DNA of 64,000 nucleotides from Xiphias gladius (taxonomy: Eukaryota > Chordata > Actinopteri > Istiophoriformes > Xiphiidae), in contig NC_053420.1 in assembly GCF_016859285.1 (NCBI RefSeq), positions 9,310,001-9,374,000 on the forward strand. Reading direction: 5' to 3'. The translations under genes were made by a program, and so were the position numbers. Every line of letters starts with the position of its first letter. Position 1 is the stretch's first letter. Of this stretch, positions 14,178 through 28,379 are shown in pieces. The notes below the pieces were generated by a model. That model had not been told where the DNA came from. It saw only the letters and a list, made by a program, of their open reading frames with translations, and searched no databases.

Positions 14178-14297
14178 ATCCTGAATTCTATTGCCTTGAT
14201 TTTTCAAGCACACGTGAGGGGGGAGGCTGTACACCTGTCCCGTCCAGTTGCTCAGCTCCGCAATTTCCGCTGTCACTGGGAGGAAAACAATAGATAA

Positions 14298-15821
<1,524 letters not shown>

Positions 15822-16864
15822 TCAGTGAGTCTGGGTCCTGCAGCCTGGAGAACTGCAGGAAGGGGCCAGGAGAGGGGGGGGCTCAACACCGTAAAGACCT
15901 GACGGCCACAGGATGTCACCTAGGATCTGACTGCATGTAGGACAGATAAAGCAAAGACAGACAACAAGGTCAGATAAACCTGAGACATGATTCAGCACTC
16001 AATACTGCTTCCATTTAGTCCAAAGACATCCGGACTTCGCTTTGGCTTGAAGATCAAACAGCTCAAAATAGATGAAAATGAAGCCACCCTCTAAAACAAT
16101 GTCATAAGATTTGATACGAGTTATGTAAAGTTAGACCGTCCTGAGAAGGCAGTCGATATCAAAATGAAGCAGCTAATGGAAACTTGAGGCTAACACTACT
16201 GCTCCTTACGTGGGCAAATTCATATGCAAATAAAAAATCCGCCTTGCATATAAATTGCTTCAATGCAGGTAAACTCGGAGGCTAAGAGGCATGTAAAATT
16301 TACAGAAGCTCATAAATTGGGACACTGAGCTGCTGCAATGGTCAATATCCACTGAAATGAATGGGAATACCTTTTGCAGTGAAGCCATGCATGAATATGG
16401 CAATGCAGCAGGCACCTAATTCATATAGACAGCATCCTGTGTAGAATATCATAGATAACCACTGCAGTCTAAACACAAATATACGAGACAGTTTTAAGAT
16501 TTACTGCTGTGCCAAAAAAACAAACAAACAAACAAACACCTCATATTAACTCACTTCAGTTTAGTTTTGTTGGAGCATTTTAGTCTGGAAATGGTGCCTG
16601 TCTCTGAAATATTCAAAAACATCTATAAATAATTTATCCATAGTGGGAAATAGGTTCCAAGAGAAAAACTGTATCTCTTGTCTGCACCATCTCCACTCAT
16701 AGAGTGGGAGCACAGTTTTAGGAGATAAAATCCTTATGAAAAATACAACAAATAAATAACTGCATGCTTATTGGTCATTATGACGATTTCTACTTAAACT
16801 CACATTTAATCGAAATTAAGTAGATAGGTAAACGTGAGCTGCTCTATCTCCATTTCTTACATAC

Positions 16865-16960
16865 CTGCTGACATCATCTTCATATCTGGAAGTGAGTTTA
16901 TGCTCCTGCTGGACACTGGTATCAGGAAGGTGAATAAACCAGCTACGACAATCAGGTCTT
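16865..16960 (-). other. kcna2: Candidate non-coding 5' exon of kcna2
   Basis: The right edge in minus-strand sense is a T13 tract (plus 16979-16991) followed by an AAGACAG acceptor; the left edge is a strong donor, CAG|GTATGTAAG, with GT at 16864-16863. The 96-nt segment contains three in-frame ATGs that, joined to the coding exon at 15795, make a 7-codon uORF (MKMMSAE) whose stop overlaps the kcna2 ATG. The exon could instead extend further right, as the main transcript start is unknown. It is inferred from splice signals only. Confidence 0.35.
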
Positions 16961-17147
16961 CTGTCTTCAGAGAGCGTTAAAAAAAAAAAAATGGATTTTT
17001 CCAATTTGGGCCAGTCGATGATATTCACCTCATGTTGTCTGCAGCCTCCTCGCCGTGTACACCGGGTACAGTATGTGCGGGTGTGTCCTCGCTTTCCCCT
17101 CCCCGACTCCTTTCCTCGGGGTAGGCTGTCGTGGGATGGCGATTGGC

Positions 17148-17178
<31 letters not shown>

Positions 17179-17845
17179 AGGAGGGAACCGATCAAGGAGC
17201 TGCTGGTGCTTCCCCTCAATAACCAAAGGTGCTGGGATCAGCAGAATGATCTGCCTCCGCTGTTCCCCTCCACGCCACCGCGACTGTGTGACGAGCTGTG
17301 GCTGCAGACAGCCGCAAAGGTAAATAGTCCTGAGAAGGTGCCCAGAGAGGCAACATCTGCACGGGGGGGGCGCGAGGCGAGGAGGTGGGGGGGAGCTTAA
17401 AAAAGACAACCTTATTACCACGATTTAATTATCAGACGCGTTCTGGGACATATGCATCCATAATGAATCCTTTTTTTAATTCAAAATGACAACCGATCTG
17501 CCGCTCAGAGAATTTAAGTCTATTCATGCGTCACCCAGCCAATGTAGATTTTTTTTGTTTGTTTGTTTGTTTTGTTTGTTTGATTTCTTCTTCAATCACG
17601 CGCTCGCCCCATATAACAACATCTCGCCAAGAATGCGGACTCCGCGCTGCAGATATGCTCGGGCAGGGAGTCAAGTGCGTCCCAACGCCACTTGCACAGA
17701 CACAGCTCTGCGAGGCTCCTAATAGCCTACGTGGTGAGCGGCGCGGCATCTCCAGACGCTGACTTGAAACGACATGGGTGGAAGAATTCGCCCTACGTAG
17801 TGGGCCAGAAGATTATGCAATTTCACCGAGCCAGAGCCCCAAGTA
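16961..17845 (-). promoter_or_regulatory. GC/CpG-enriched region, possible kcna2 promoter
   Basis: Relative to its surroundings this stretch is rich in G, C and CpG, interrupted by an A28 run at 17148-17175 and a GTTT-rich tract near 17551-17582. It lies upstream of the candidate 5' exon, where a promoter is expected. I see no convincing TATA box and no RE1 site. The reading frames here on both strands are low-complexity and I do not consider them genes. Confidence 0.25.
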
Positions 17846-17846
17846 G

Positions 17847-17874
<28 letters not shown>
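17846..17874. repeat. (CA)n microsatellite
   Basis: Uninterrupted AC dinucleotides, about 29 nt, upstream of the kcna2 candidate promoter. Confidence 0.9.
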
Positions 17875-17877
<3 letters not shown>

Positions 17878-19419
17878 AAGCGGCCTTCGTTAGACCTGCG
17901 TGGACTCTGCTCGGCAGGAGGTGAGAGGTTGTTTTTTGTTTTGTTTTTTTTAAATAGGTGAAAGAAACATGTCTGGCTTAAATATTTCTGTAGCCAGCAG
18001 TGGCCGCTGGGCTGGTATGCAAAGCTTAGTCAAACCTGCAGTCGGGCACTGCTATGCATACCAAGAGACGTGCTGGTGATTGAGGAGGCAAGGGCGAAAA
18101 AAAACGCGCTCTCCATCCGCACTCTAGCCTACCACTCCTTACCTTATCTGCAGTGTGGGCAATTTAAAGGGGTACACATCTCCTGCATTGTTCAGCAGCG
18201 ATGCTGCTGGTCAGTTGGTGTCTTTTTTTTAATCCGCAATGCCAGATTTATGGGCAAATGAGCTTTTGTTGCAGCCTGTTTTGAATGCTGCCCCCCCAAA
18301 GTGACATTATCATAAGGTTGAGTGACAAACACCAGAATTATTTAACATAAATAATATAGCAAGCTATAGCATTACTCTGACATGATATGAGACCGTGGCT
18401 GTGACTTTGGAGAATAATTCAGCATGTTCATTCAATTGTGCCACAAACAAAAATCTACCTGAGATGCATGTTTAAGAAGAGACATTTCTCATTCTTGTAA
18501 TTCTTGTTTCTTTTTACTTCTTGTGCACAGCAGTTATATTTGCAACCTTTCCTGGCAACAAGCTTCATTAATAATAGATAGGAGGGTGACTAAAATAGCG
18601 CAAAACCTCCATCATCCTGCCCTGCTAGATTCAGACTGAAGAACAAACTGATCAATAGTAAAACCTCTGCCAGTATCATCAGTGTAGCTGGGAGTGAAAG
18701 CACCTTGGCCAGAAGTGACCTCGAGAAAAGCCAAAGGTCAGCAGGAATCCCTTGGTCGTGGAAGTGACGGGGTGAATGGGGGGGGGGGTAATGTGTGAGA
18801 ATTGGCTTTGCCAAGGTTACTCCTGGCAGACCTGAGACCATCACGGCTCCCAGCGTTGTCCCTTCTGTCTCTGTCTGTCTGACTGCCTGCCTGCCTGCCG
18901 CCGCACATGCGGATACCTCTCACTATCTCTTAATGGCTTTCCCAGGTTCCTCATGACAGCACAGCCATTATTTATGAGCTGGGGGCCTGTTACAAAGACT
19001 GTTAATGCAGGCTCTAAAGCTCAGTTCACTTTGCATTAGCTGGCTTGCTTTAATTAAAAGCGAGGGGTCCCGGCATTGTAAATGCTGTGTGTGTTTTAAT
19101 CATTTGGGGAGGTGAAAATGGGTGGTTGTGTAGGTCAGCAGATGAGGGTGTCAACGATGAATTTGTTTCCAAGTGGTATTGATTTCAGGACTCATCCTCG
19201 TCTCCATCAGGGAGCCGCGAAAATCAACTTGAGGAAACTGAAAGTGTGTTATAAATGAAGGACGGGTCATTTCCTTACGGTGAAACTATTTCCTGCCATC
19301 TAATCATATGCAATAAGGAGGAATTCTTTTGTTAATCCAACACAAAATTACTTGACTTATCCCACCTGAACTTCAGCTGCACAAGGTGATTTTCACCAGT
19401 AAACAAGCTCAAAAAATAT
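17875..19419. other. Intergenic, nothing recognised
   Basis: Moderately GC-rich near 17.9-18.2 kb, then ordinary. A G10 run at 18779-18788 and a GCCT/GTCT repeat at about 18862-18898. No gene supported. Confidence 0.5.
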
Positions 19420-20345
19420 TTCAATACTTGTGCTGATATGATACCTGAGTTTCACTACTGACAGAAAAATGACACCGGTACTCAATGCCTTACTCTGAGT
19501 TGAATGAACATGCTTTTCCGCAAAAGCTTTTTTTCATTTAACTAAAGAAGCTGAACATCTCAAATGTTGAATGTTGTCTAAACACAAGCTGCCGTGTAAG
19601 AAATCTGCTGGAAAAAAACTGCCTAAAACTGTTAGTTATTAATATTTTTTGTTTTCTCTTCTTTATTAGATATCTGATGGTAAAGAAATAAACAGAAAAT
19701 GTGGTGAAAGAGAAGGGTATGACAAAAATAGTACTCCGCTTGAAACGAACTGGGAAGATTACAGTTAAATGGTATGTGTCTTAACCACTAGGTCACAAAG
19801 ACGCCCCATATTTGCAAGAATATTACTTCTTAAGAAGTAAGAGTAAGTAAACAAGTCTATAACTCTGACAAGACATTTGATGCAAGATGTCATTTGAAAT
19901 ATTTCTTTCCTAGTACCATGGCTTGATTACTAACTGGGTAAAGTGGGCGTTGTAGACCCTAAAGGGGCCCAAAATCCCCAGCTTCACTGCCAGTTGGTTT
20001 TGGTAATTAGATTAATTGGAAATTTGCACCATGGAAGTATAATATCAACTATGCCTGGTGCTCCATTATATGCGGATTTTGCAGCCATGCCTTATAGTGG
20101 GACACTGTGTCAGAATCTAATTTAAGAGCTTTATTATTCTAGTTTACCTTGTGCTGACATGGTCCATATTGACGATAAAGTTGTGTTCAATCAAATTACC
20201 ACAAAATATCACGGATTAAACATTATTCTGGCATAGAAGTACTGGTTGCACTGGACACGACGGGAACTTGGAGGCACGTGGATTTTAAAACTGGCAAAAT
20301 TTTAATTTAAATCAGGAACTATCTGATTAGAGAGTGAGTAAGTGA
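19420..20345. repeat. Dispersed repeat shared with 24.4-24.7 kb, interrupted by later insertions
   Basis: 19518-19628 ('ctcaaatgttgaatgttgtctaaac..') and 20290-20345 ('ttttaatttaaatcaggaact') match successive parts of 24520-24660. The gap of about 650 bp contains the tRNA-derived SINE. Boundaries are approximate. Confidence 0.45.
19637..19807 (-). mobile_element. tRNA-derived SINE
   Basis: On the minus strand the head reads GTGACCTAGTGGTTAAGAC (A box TAGTGGTTAAG), followed by a B-box-like GTTCGTTTCAA at normal tRNA spacing. A pyrimidine-rich body and a 'CTAATAAAG'-type tail follow. This head is common in percomorph SINEs. It is degenerate and not a functional tRNA gene. Confidence 0.65.
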
Positions 20346-20926
20346 GTCTATGTATTTGCCCAGACATTTATTGCAAACGTTTGGTCCTTGACAGATTAAT
20401 GCAGCACATGGTGATAAAAACCTATTTTCAGTCGGTACCAAAAACATTGAATTATGTGATGGAGTAATGTCTACTTCCGGTGTACTGTCTATATATAGTA
20501 GCATGAGATGTAATCAATCTGTTCTTATTTTTTCTGGGCTGATGAAGACCCTGTGACGTCAAAAGCGGTCAGCGTTTTAAACCAATATGACAGATTATAT
20601 AAAGGCTTTTAATATGCGTTTTCTCCTTGATCTCCCTAAAAAGGGCTTGAAGAACATTTTCCTTTCTGTACCAAAAAGTATTAAAATTCGATGCCGAGCA
20701 CATTTCCCCCGGTTAAAATGTCCATTTTGTGTATTTGGTCAGTAGTTACAAAATTACGAGGAAATTAGCTGTACCCAAAATTCCCACGAGACACGTATGT
20801 TTATCAGTGGCAAGTGTCAGGGCTGTTTTGCCCAGTCCCTGGAGTGCAGTGCTCCTCTTATGGACACTATAGATACCTCCTTGCTCTTTAGTACTGCATT
20901 GCAGCAGCCACAGGTTTCCATCTCTC

Positions 20927-20961
20927 TCTCTCTCACACTCACACACTCACACTCTCTCACA

Positions 20962-21043
<82 letters not shown>
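20927..21043. repeat. Long (CA)n microsatellite
   Basis: Imperfect TC/CA at the left, then about 80 nt of pure AC (20964-21043). It explains the apparent Val-Cys and Thr-His repeat frames here. Confidence 0.95.
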
Positions 21044-21045
<2 letters not shown>

Positions 21046-24000
21046 GTATGAAAAAGGCTGCAGACAAAAAGGTCCAAATTCCAACATGACTCAACTTCAA
21101 CACCCTTTCTCTGCTTAGTACAAGCTCAATATAATAGTCAACATAATGCAATAATATGGGACAGATGAACTCTACATATCATGCTCACTCTTGGATTTGC
21201 TTCTGCATTAAAACAGATTTTCTGCTTCTAGATATGATGATGCAACACTCTCCTGTGTGTAATTCCTCATTAGCAAATTCTCCCATGCAAAATCATCACC
21301 CTAGTTAATGAAAATCTTCTGCTAAAATGATCTCATACTATACATTCTGACAATTTTCTATTTGCTACCATGTTTTTTTATTTTCACTCCTCGGGGTATC
21401 TAGCAACACTTTTTTTTTTTCTCCAATGCACCTTCACTGAGAAGATGTATTGGAATTTATTTAACCCTCTGGGGGATGAGTCATTTCAGCTTTGCTTCTC
21501 AGGAGATAGAAACTAAGGTCCCCTGCAAAAGAGGCCAGATTATGCATGCAACTACGGGAGCGGGATCAGAAAGTGGAGGCAATAAATAAAAAGAGTGGGT
21601 TAGGTACACAAATATATACTGTAGCAATGCAGCTCCCTGTGTCCTCCTCTGTGTCCCCTGGAGCTAATGGTACATCTGAAGCAGAGGCAAAAAGAGATGG
21701 AGATAAATAAGAGAAGGACAGGGAAGAGAGAGCATTGTGCAAAGAGAGGGAGGAAAACAAAAAGGGAGGGAAAGGAGGGAGTCGTGCTCGTCAGATTGTG
21801 GCCCAGCAAGATGAGGGCAGACGCTGGAAAAGAGCCAGACACCGGGAGAGACACAAGGACACTGGTCCAATGCGGTATACTGCCAAGCTGCACCTCACTT
21901 AGACTGATAACCGCACAGAAATCTCCACACACGCCCACTGCACGAGCTTATTATCTAAACTTGTGGGTCTGCAGAACGCTAGTCACTACCTATAGACATT
22001 TTCCATATGAACACATTTTACTGCATTGGCACATGCTGCTGTTCGTAGAAATCAAATTCACAGCATGCAACATTTGGCTGACATGAACACGCATGCACAC
22101 GTTACTATACGGCCTCTTCATTTGTCATTTGTACCGACAGCAGCAAAATGAAAACGAAAAAAAGAAAAAAAAATCTTGGCTACATTCGGTTCAGTGAGCT
22201 ACCCTGTTACTGAAGAGAGGGAGTATGAGTCAGTCAGTGAGTGAGTCAGTGTCACTGTTGCAGGGATACCCTTATGCTGCATTATACAATGTGTCTGTAT
22301 GAGTGAGTGAAATTCAAGTCATGACAAGTGTTTGCTTCAGGGAACACCTGTTTATATTACACCAAGGTCATACTAGAAAGAGGGTACCTGTGGTATGAGG
22401 GTGAGAGAATAGAAATGAGGCTGATTGTTTGTGTGTCTGTGGCAATAAGGCTTTTACATGCACAGCAGGGCTCTGAAAGGGGACGTGGCTTACTTGCGTT
22501 GAATACAGCAGTGACAGTTTACAGCATATGGCTCCGCCCCTGAATATTTTAGCAAATCCAAGTTTTGCTCCATTTTTACTTGATAGAATGTACATGAAAT
22601 AATTCGGCATTAAAAGCATGAGCAACAAACATAATCAGGTCTGTTTTACAATGTTTGAGAACAAATGGGCTGCTGTGTTTTTTGTTTGTTTGTTTGTTTT
22701 TTTTGCTGCAGCACAGATGCACATTATAAGGCTTGTGGCATTTACAGTGGCAGCTACTGTGTCACTGAGATGATGCAATGCTCAGGTTTTTTGTTTGCCT
22801 GCGACTCAGAGAACCAAAATATTTGCCTCAACCTCGTCCGGAGGCGACACCGCTGCTTCTGGACACAGCGGCCACTCCGACTCACAGAACACCTGAGGGA
22901 TGACCCAGGGTTTCACAGTTGCCGGGGTCACGAGGCCTGGACAAGGCATCTGACTTTTACCCCTGATAATATTAATCCTGTATGTCAAGGTTAAGATAAA
23001 CAGACTCCTGGAAAGCGCCTAAAAGCACCAGAATATCAAAAGACATAGTTTGAGGTCAGCATTGCTAATGTAGTTGGACGAATCTTTGGCTCAGCCTTAT
23101 TTGGTTGCTACGGAGACCGTCTCTGTGGGCAGCACTGGGAGGAGGCTGGGCGGTGACATCACGCCTGGTGCCGCTGGGATATTTCAGGTAAAGTTACAGC
23201 ACGATGACAAAGCACTTTTCATTCCCCTGCAGTCAGCTGCATTACTTACAGATAAATTCTTGGTTAGAAAAAGTGTAAAAACGTGTGGATTATTATTTTC
23301 CTTGTTTCACAGTTCCACACCTGGGACATATGCTCCAGCATATGCCACAGTTGCCTATATGAAAATGGTTTCACGGTCAGCTTTGGCATGTCGGCCCTCT
23401 GGGGGGAGGGTATACATATGCTTTCTTGGACATGCTTTCCGGGCTTTTCTTTCTCTCACTGAAAGCTCTGAACTTTATGAATAGCCCCCAGAGTGCCATT
23501 ACATGTTCTCCAAAGAGCAGATGGATGAATGGCAACCAGAGAAATAATGGCAATATGTCTCACGGTTTCTATTTTTGGCAGCACTAGGTTACAGTTTTAG
23601 GGCAAATACTGTACCACATAAAAATATCATCAGAGCAGGAAGAAAAATGTGCAGTGCTGTGAATAATTGCACTGGATGCAGCTGCTGCCTTCCCTCTTCC
23701 CCTCACCGGCGCGTCATGACTGTGCTTTGGTAAAGTTCAAGGATGACAAGCGGCACCTCTCCTGGCATACACTCCCCATGCTGGCATGCTGGGTATCATT
23801 AGAGGTAGCCCGCCGCTGCGAGGCATCATTCCTCTCATGTGGTGAACGTTGGCATGATGAGGACAGCGAGGAGACGAGACAAGAGGGGAAGCCCGGGGTC
23901 TCCTCTACCCCCCACCCTGACTGAGCACGATTCCTGGACTCGTATCCTCTTGTCTGCCCGGAGCAGCAGTGTCGGAGAGGACCAGCTGTGGAGCGGACTG

Positions 24001-24407
24001 TTTGCAGCTTCCTGTGTCTGGGTGTGTATTTGTGTATCACACATGTGGCCTCATGTGGGTGCCTTCCCTGTGACTCGGTGCCCGCGTGTGTGTGTGTGTG
24101 TGTGTGCTTGTCCTCTCCAGTACTTTCTGTTTTCTAATGACCAGGATCCCTCAGCTGAGAGCATTCGGGCGTACCGGCTGTGACTGTCTTACAGCTGTGC
24201 AGCACTCAAGCATGCTCATTCATATGCACACAGACATTCACACAGGGACAGCGAGACAATTAGACATATCATTGTATTTAAAACTAGCAGACACACACAT
24301 TGATATCATAAGTGTGCATCTTGCTTTAAATCATTCTTAATTCTGTTTTCTATGTTGAATCTCTGTTTACATCTATGTGTAATGACAGTCTCATGCTATT
24401 ATGTAAC
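21044..24407. other. Intergenic, nothing recognised
   Basis: Several open frames of 100-140 codons occur, but none shows a recognisable domain or codon pattern. A (GT)n tract lies at 24085-24106. A CAG|GTAAAG donor-like site occurs near 23185 without an identifiable partner. Confidence 0.5.
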
Positions 24408-24700
24408 TAGGGCTGGGTAAACCGAAACCCTGTATTCTGTACAGATAGCACAAGTGTGCTCTTTGAGACCTTATTTTGAAAAATAAAAAATAAAGATGCT
24501 CTGTCTAAAAAACTCTTTTTCTTTCATTTAATAAAGGAAGGCAAAGTTCTCAAATGTTAAATGTTGTCTAAACAAGCATCTGTACAAGAATGTTTCCACA
24601 GCAAAATAGTCTAAAACTGGCTAAATTTTGATTTAAAACAGGAACTGTCTGATCAAAGAATAAGTGACCGAGATTACAAATAAGACCAGACTGTTAAAGT
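24408..24700. repeat. Dispersed repeat beginning 'ctagggctgggtaaaccg'
   Basis: Begins with an 'agggctgggtaa' motif common to fish repeats. Shares 'ctcaaatgttaaatgttgtctaaac' and 'gatttaaaacaggaactgtctgat' type blocks with the split copy at 19.4-20.3 kb. Confidence 0.45.
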
Positions 24701-27400
24701 TGCATTAACTCTTTTTTTTTGGCCACTTGGTGGAGATAAAAACATAACAATGACATAGTATCACTTCAGATGTTGTCACAAACAGCTTAGCAAACAGCTG
24801 ATTATTCACACATCCAGCGGAGACAGAGCAGCATTAACATTCATTTGGATTTGTGTTTCTGGCAATATGGTAAATTGAAGTCCAATATTCAGTGTCCTTT
24901 TAACTGTTTTTGTCTCCACAAACTCCTCAGGGAAATATCTGGCTCTTTAGCTACTAAATGATTGAACTACTAAATTGAACTACTGATGAGATGAGTACAC
25001 ACAGAAATGACCGATAAGTTCTTTTAATGATTTAAAGAAAAGCCACATAGATCTCCTCGTAAGGCCACAATATCTCAGCCTATTAAGGTCTAACAAATTT
25101 ACCTCTAATTCGATCTTCCCCTCTCCACAGACCAGAGCAACACAGGCTGAACTGCAGGTGTCTCTTGCTAGCACTGCTGCTGAGCTCTGCAGGAGATGAT
25201 ATACGGTGGCTGGGTAACTTGGAGGCACATTTTAAATTTTCCCCTGGTTAAAAATACATTGAAGAGGACTTTAACTGCAGTAGAGGAGACACAGGGAACA
25301 AAGCCACTCAGCAGATCTGAGGCACTGGACCTGGAGCTGTGGGCCACATGGTATCTGGCCTGCAGGAGTGAGGTCTTTGTAATTCTGCAGATAAAACTGA
25401 AAACTCAGCAAAGCAGACAAAAGGTTAAAATCTGTGAATCTCAATGCAAAAGTGCTTCACTTTTAAATGATCCCGTGTGGACAATTATACTATATGTTAT
25501 GATGTTAAGTAATCTCAAATTTTCTGCTCTTCTTCGAAATGTTTTGATTACCTCCCTTAAATGTTTTGTTTGTGTGTGTGGAGCCTGATTTGTAGAAGAA
25601 ATGAGCATTTGTATACACAAATCAAATATGGACCACATGTTACTAAAACAGATGAGAAGAGACGTCCCAACAAATATTTTAACTTAAACTTAGGTTAGCC
25701 AATTTGTAGTTACAGTGTATTATGAATATAATTTCCAAAGCGGGTTATAGGGTAGCTGTGCATTTGATAGGATGTCATGATAACAATTCTGTGGATATTT
25801 TGGCATTTGTACATATAGTTTCAGGAACGCATGAGGCTGTAATAAGGTTTTTTGTCTACTCTGCTCATTACTTCACGTCTTTTGTTTAAATTTTGCTTTA
25901 TTGTGGAAAACTACACAAGCCTCCACGTGATGTTGCAAAAGTGCATTTTGCTTTTTTTACCAGTACAGCACAGCATAATGCAAAGTAAATTTCAAGTAAT
26001 CTTGATGTCCCATTTTTTCCTGGTTAAAAGTCATGGAAAGTGTAAGTAAGGAGGAGTTGTTGTTTCTTTCCTCTCTGGCTCACAAACTGTAACTCCCTTT
26101 GTCTCCTGGGAAACATAGGCATTATGGGCCAAACTAAAAGCCTCTCAATGGAATTATATGGTAGTTTCCTGACCTGCATGAAAAATTCCAGACAGCCACG
26201 TGGCCATTTCTAGGACAAAACACTGTTCTTTACCCACTGTACGAGGTCTCACAAACCCCAGTGCTGCATGTGTAAAAACAGTAATAATAATAATAGCAAT
26301 TATAATTCTTCAGTGTACATGTTTTCTTTTCCTCTAATCTGAATAGAGGTTAGAGGTTAAGTACTTACCGCTGTAACATGAGATTCAGCAGTTAGCAGTT
26401 AGCAGTTGGTTGCAACTCTTCCCTTTGCAACAAAGGGGCTTGCACGTTTGTTGAAGGGGAAATATCTCATGTGCTGTGCATGATTAAATATACAGCATAT
26501 CCAGTCGGGGGACAGGTTGTTAGGTAAACCTTTATAGTCAAATGCGGTCCAATACAACTGTTTTGCCATAAAGTCTACTTTCATGATGTTCAGTTTTCAC
26601 TGACACTGTCATAGAGGTGTAAATTAAATTAGCTGTTTTTGCAGTGAAGTCATAGTTAGTGGTGGTATCACGCTGTACCGCATTATACTGTATTCAGAGG
26701 GGTTTCTAATATTTTGCCCCCCTCATGTATGGAAATGGGAAGGAGAAAAAAAAAATCCTTCAGAAACACCTCTTGATATGACATAGTCCTGGACAACATT
26801 ACCTTTAACTATGGCTTCAAAAATAAACATATCACTGAACTTACACATTTCTGACAATGTCACCGAAAACTGCAGATTATAAGATTTGAAAAGGTAGATC
26901 TTGGATTGCATGAGATTGTACAGGTGTAGCTAAAACTTTGGCCACTCCTGTGGACATCCCTTATGAGGTTCACAGACAGAAATGTTCAGTATGCTATCCT
27001 GTATGGTCACATTGCTTATGTTTGGGGTCGGCTACACCCCAGAGAGGTCGATGTCGTGTGAACAAACCACTCCAAAACTCCAGTAAGGGAAATCCAAATA
27101 GACTGATATGGAAATCACAGATGTATATTAAATGAAAATCCCTTGTATTAAACCATGTTTACAGATTGAGGACGTCAAACAGAGGTGATGAGCCTAGTTT
27201 TGTAGCAAATTTCTGAAACATGGAACATGTTTATCAGCAAATTCTTATTCCTTTTCTGAAAAGTCATGAAGTATCAAGCTGATACCACGATGTTACTGAG
27301 GCAGTTAGGACAAAACATGGACTAAATTATAAACTGTAGGCCAAAAGCACAATTATAAAGGCACAATAATATATTCCCTCTTCCAAACATCAAACATGTA
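24701..27400. other. Intergenic, nothing recognised
   Basis: No supported gene. Ordinary AT-rich sequence with a few short frames. Confidence 0.5.
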
Positions 27401-27701
27401 ACACTTTACTTTAAGCTGTACTATCTATAATTTATAAGCAATATACAAACATTTAATAAATGGTTTATAACACTCTATAATGTAGTTGTACACAGCTAGA
27501 AGGATACTTTTAAGTGTTTGTTATTAAACAGCATTTGTCAACAATTATAACTTCTCCTATGAGGACATATTTCATATGATTACGACTGTTTTAATCTACT
27601 GTCATTCGTTATCTGTTTACATAACAGCCTCCGCTTGTGGGTTTCCAGAGGAGGAGTTAGAGCTGTTATAGTTGTACATTAATAAACACAAAGTAAAGTG
27701 T
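27401..27701. mobile_element. Small inverted-repeat element (MITE)
   Basis: Ends are 'acactttactttaagc' and its complement '..aaagtaaagtgt'. The interior is AT-rich with 'tttataa' repeats and has no coding capacity. The superfamily is not determined. Confidence 0.6.
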
Positions 27702-27790
27702 CGCCTTTACAATCTAATAAGAAGGAGCTAAATATTATCCGTGCAAGTTCAATATTAAACTCCTTCTCCAACGGTAATAGCTCAGGTGTT

Positions 27791-27804
27791 CCACTAGAGG
27801 GCAG
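27791..27804 (+). promoter_or_regulatory. CTCF core motif match
   Basis: CCACTAGAGGGCAG fits the CTCF core CCASYAGRKGGCAS at every position. It lies between the two channel genes, just beyond an inverted-repeat element. Weaker look-alikes are at 8413-8426 and 48292-48305. Confidence 0.4.
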
Positions 27805-27888
27805 TACTGAGCTGTTGTCAGTGAGGAAGCCTCTGTGTTGGTTAAACGACACATGACATCAGGCTCGATTAAACCTACAGTTCAGCGG

Positions 27889-27891
<3 letters not shown>

Positions 27892-27922
<31 letters not shown>
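27892..27922. repeat. (CA)n microsatellite
   Basis: About 31 nt of AC dinucleotides. Confidence 0.9.
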
Positions 27923-27923
<1 letters not shown>

Positions 27924-28079
27924 GTTTTACCTGGTTAATGATACAGCAAGTAGTCAATAAAAACCTCCTACCTTTGAATTCTGTACTAATTTGTGAGGTC
28001 ACAATTAACCACACACACAGACAAATGGCAAATAAATGAGGCTTAGAGAGCACTCCCTGATTAATCCACAAAGAAAAGT

Positions 28080-28375
28080 AATTGGAGCTGAAGTTATTAT
28101 GTTGACTGACTAATTGATTAATCACATAACATGAGTTGGCAACTCTTTTGAAGATAAATTGATCAAAATGTCAAATGGTCTCAAATTCAAGCTTCAAACA
28201 CTGTAAACGGAGTCTTTGGGTTTTGGACTGTTAGTCAGACAAAACAAGACATCTGAGGACATTATATTGCATTCTGGGAAAAATAAAACAGACATTTTCC
28301 AGTATGTTATCCCATCCTAAAGACCAACTGATTCATTGATGAATCTAGAAAATAATCAACATGTTAATCTTTAAT
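28080..28375. repeat. 'gattaatcgatta' dispersed repeat, copy 1
   Basis: Contains 'tttgggttttggactgt', 'acaaaacaagacatctgagg' and flanking 'aattgattaatc' blocks. Same family as 34025-34290 and, in reverse, 37683-38275, 43430-43770 and 62600-62945. Confidence 0.55.
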
Positions 28376-28379
28376 GAAC

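Larger units (their letters stand above)
10000..14297 (-). other. kcna2 3' flank, probable long 3' UTR
   Basis: No gene and few recognised repeats other than simple tracts. No minus-strand AATAAA was found between about 10.0 kb and the kcna2 stop; ATTAAA variants occur, for example at 11548-11553. A long 3' UTR, as known for mammalian KCNA2 messages, would account for the open interval. The true 3' end is not determinable here. Confidence 0.3.

Noticed and set aside
16816..17421. 201-codon minus-strand frame over the kcna2 upstream region
   Set aside because: Driven by long homopolymer (Phe run) and proline-rich low complexity; crosses the predicted splice sites.
19705..19807. Functional tRNA gene
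   Set aside because: A and B boxes are present, but the cloverleaf is not maintained and the downstream body and tail are those of a SINE.
20817..21151. Val-Cys and Thr-His repeat 'proteins'
   Set aside because: Translations of the (CA)n microsatellite.
23074..23484. 136-codon plus-strand frame with a donor-like site inside
   Set aside because: No domain, no partner exon and no clear promoter.
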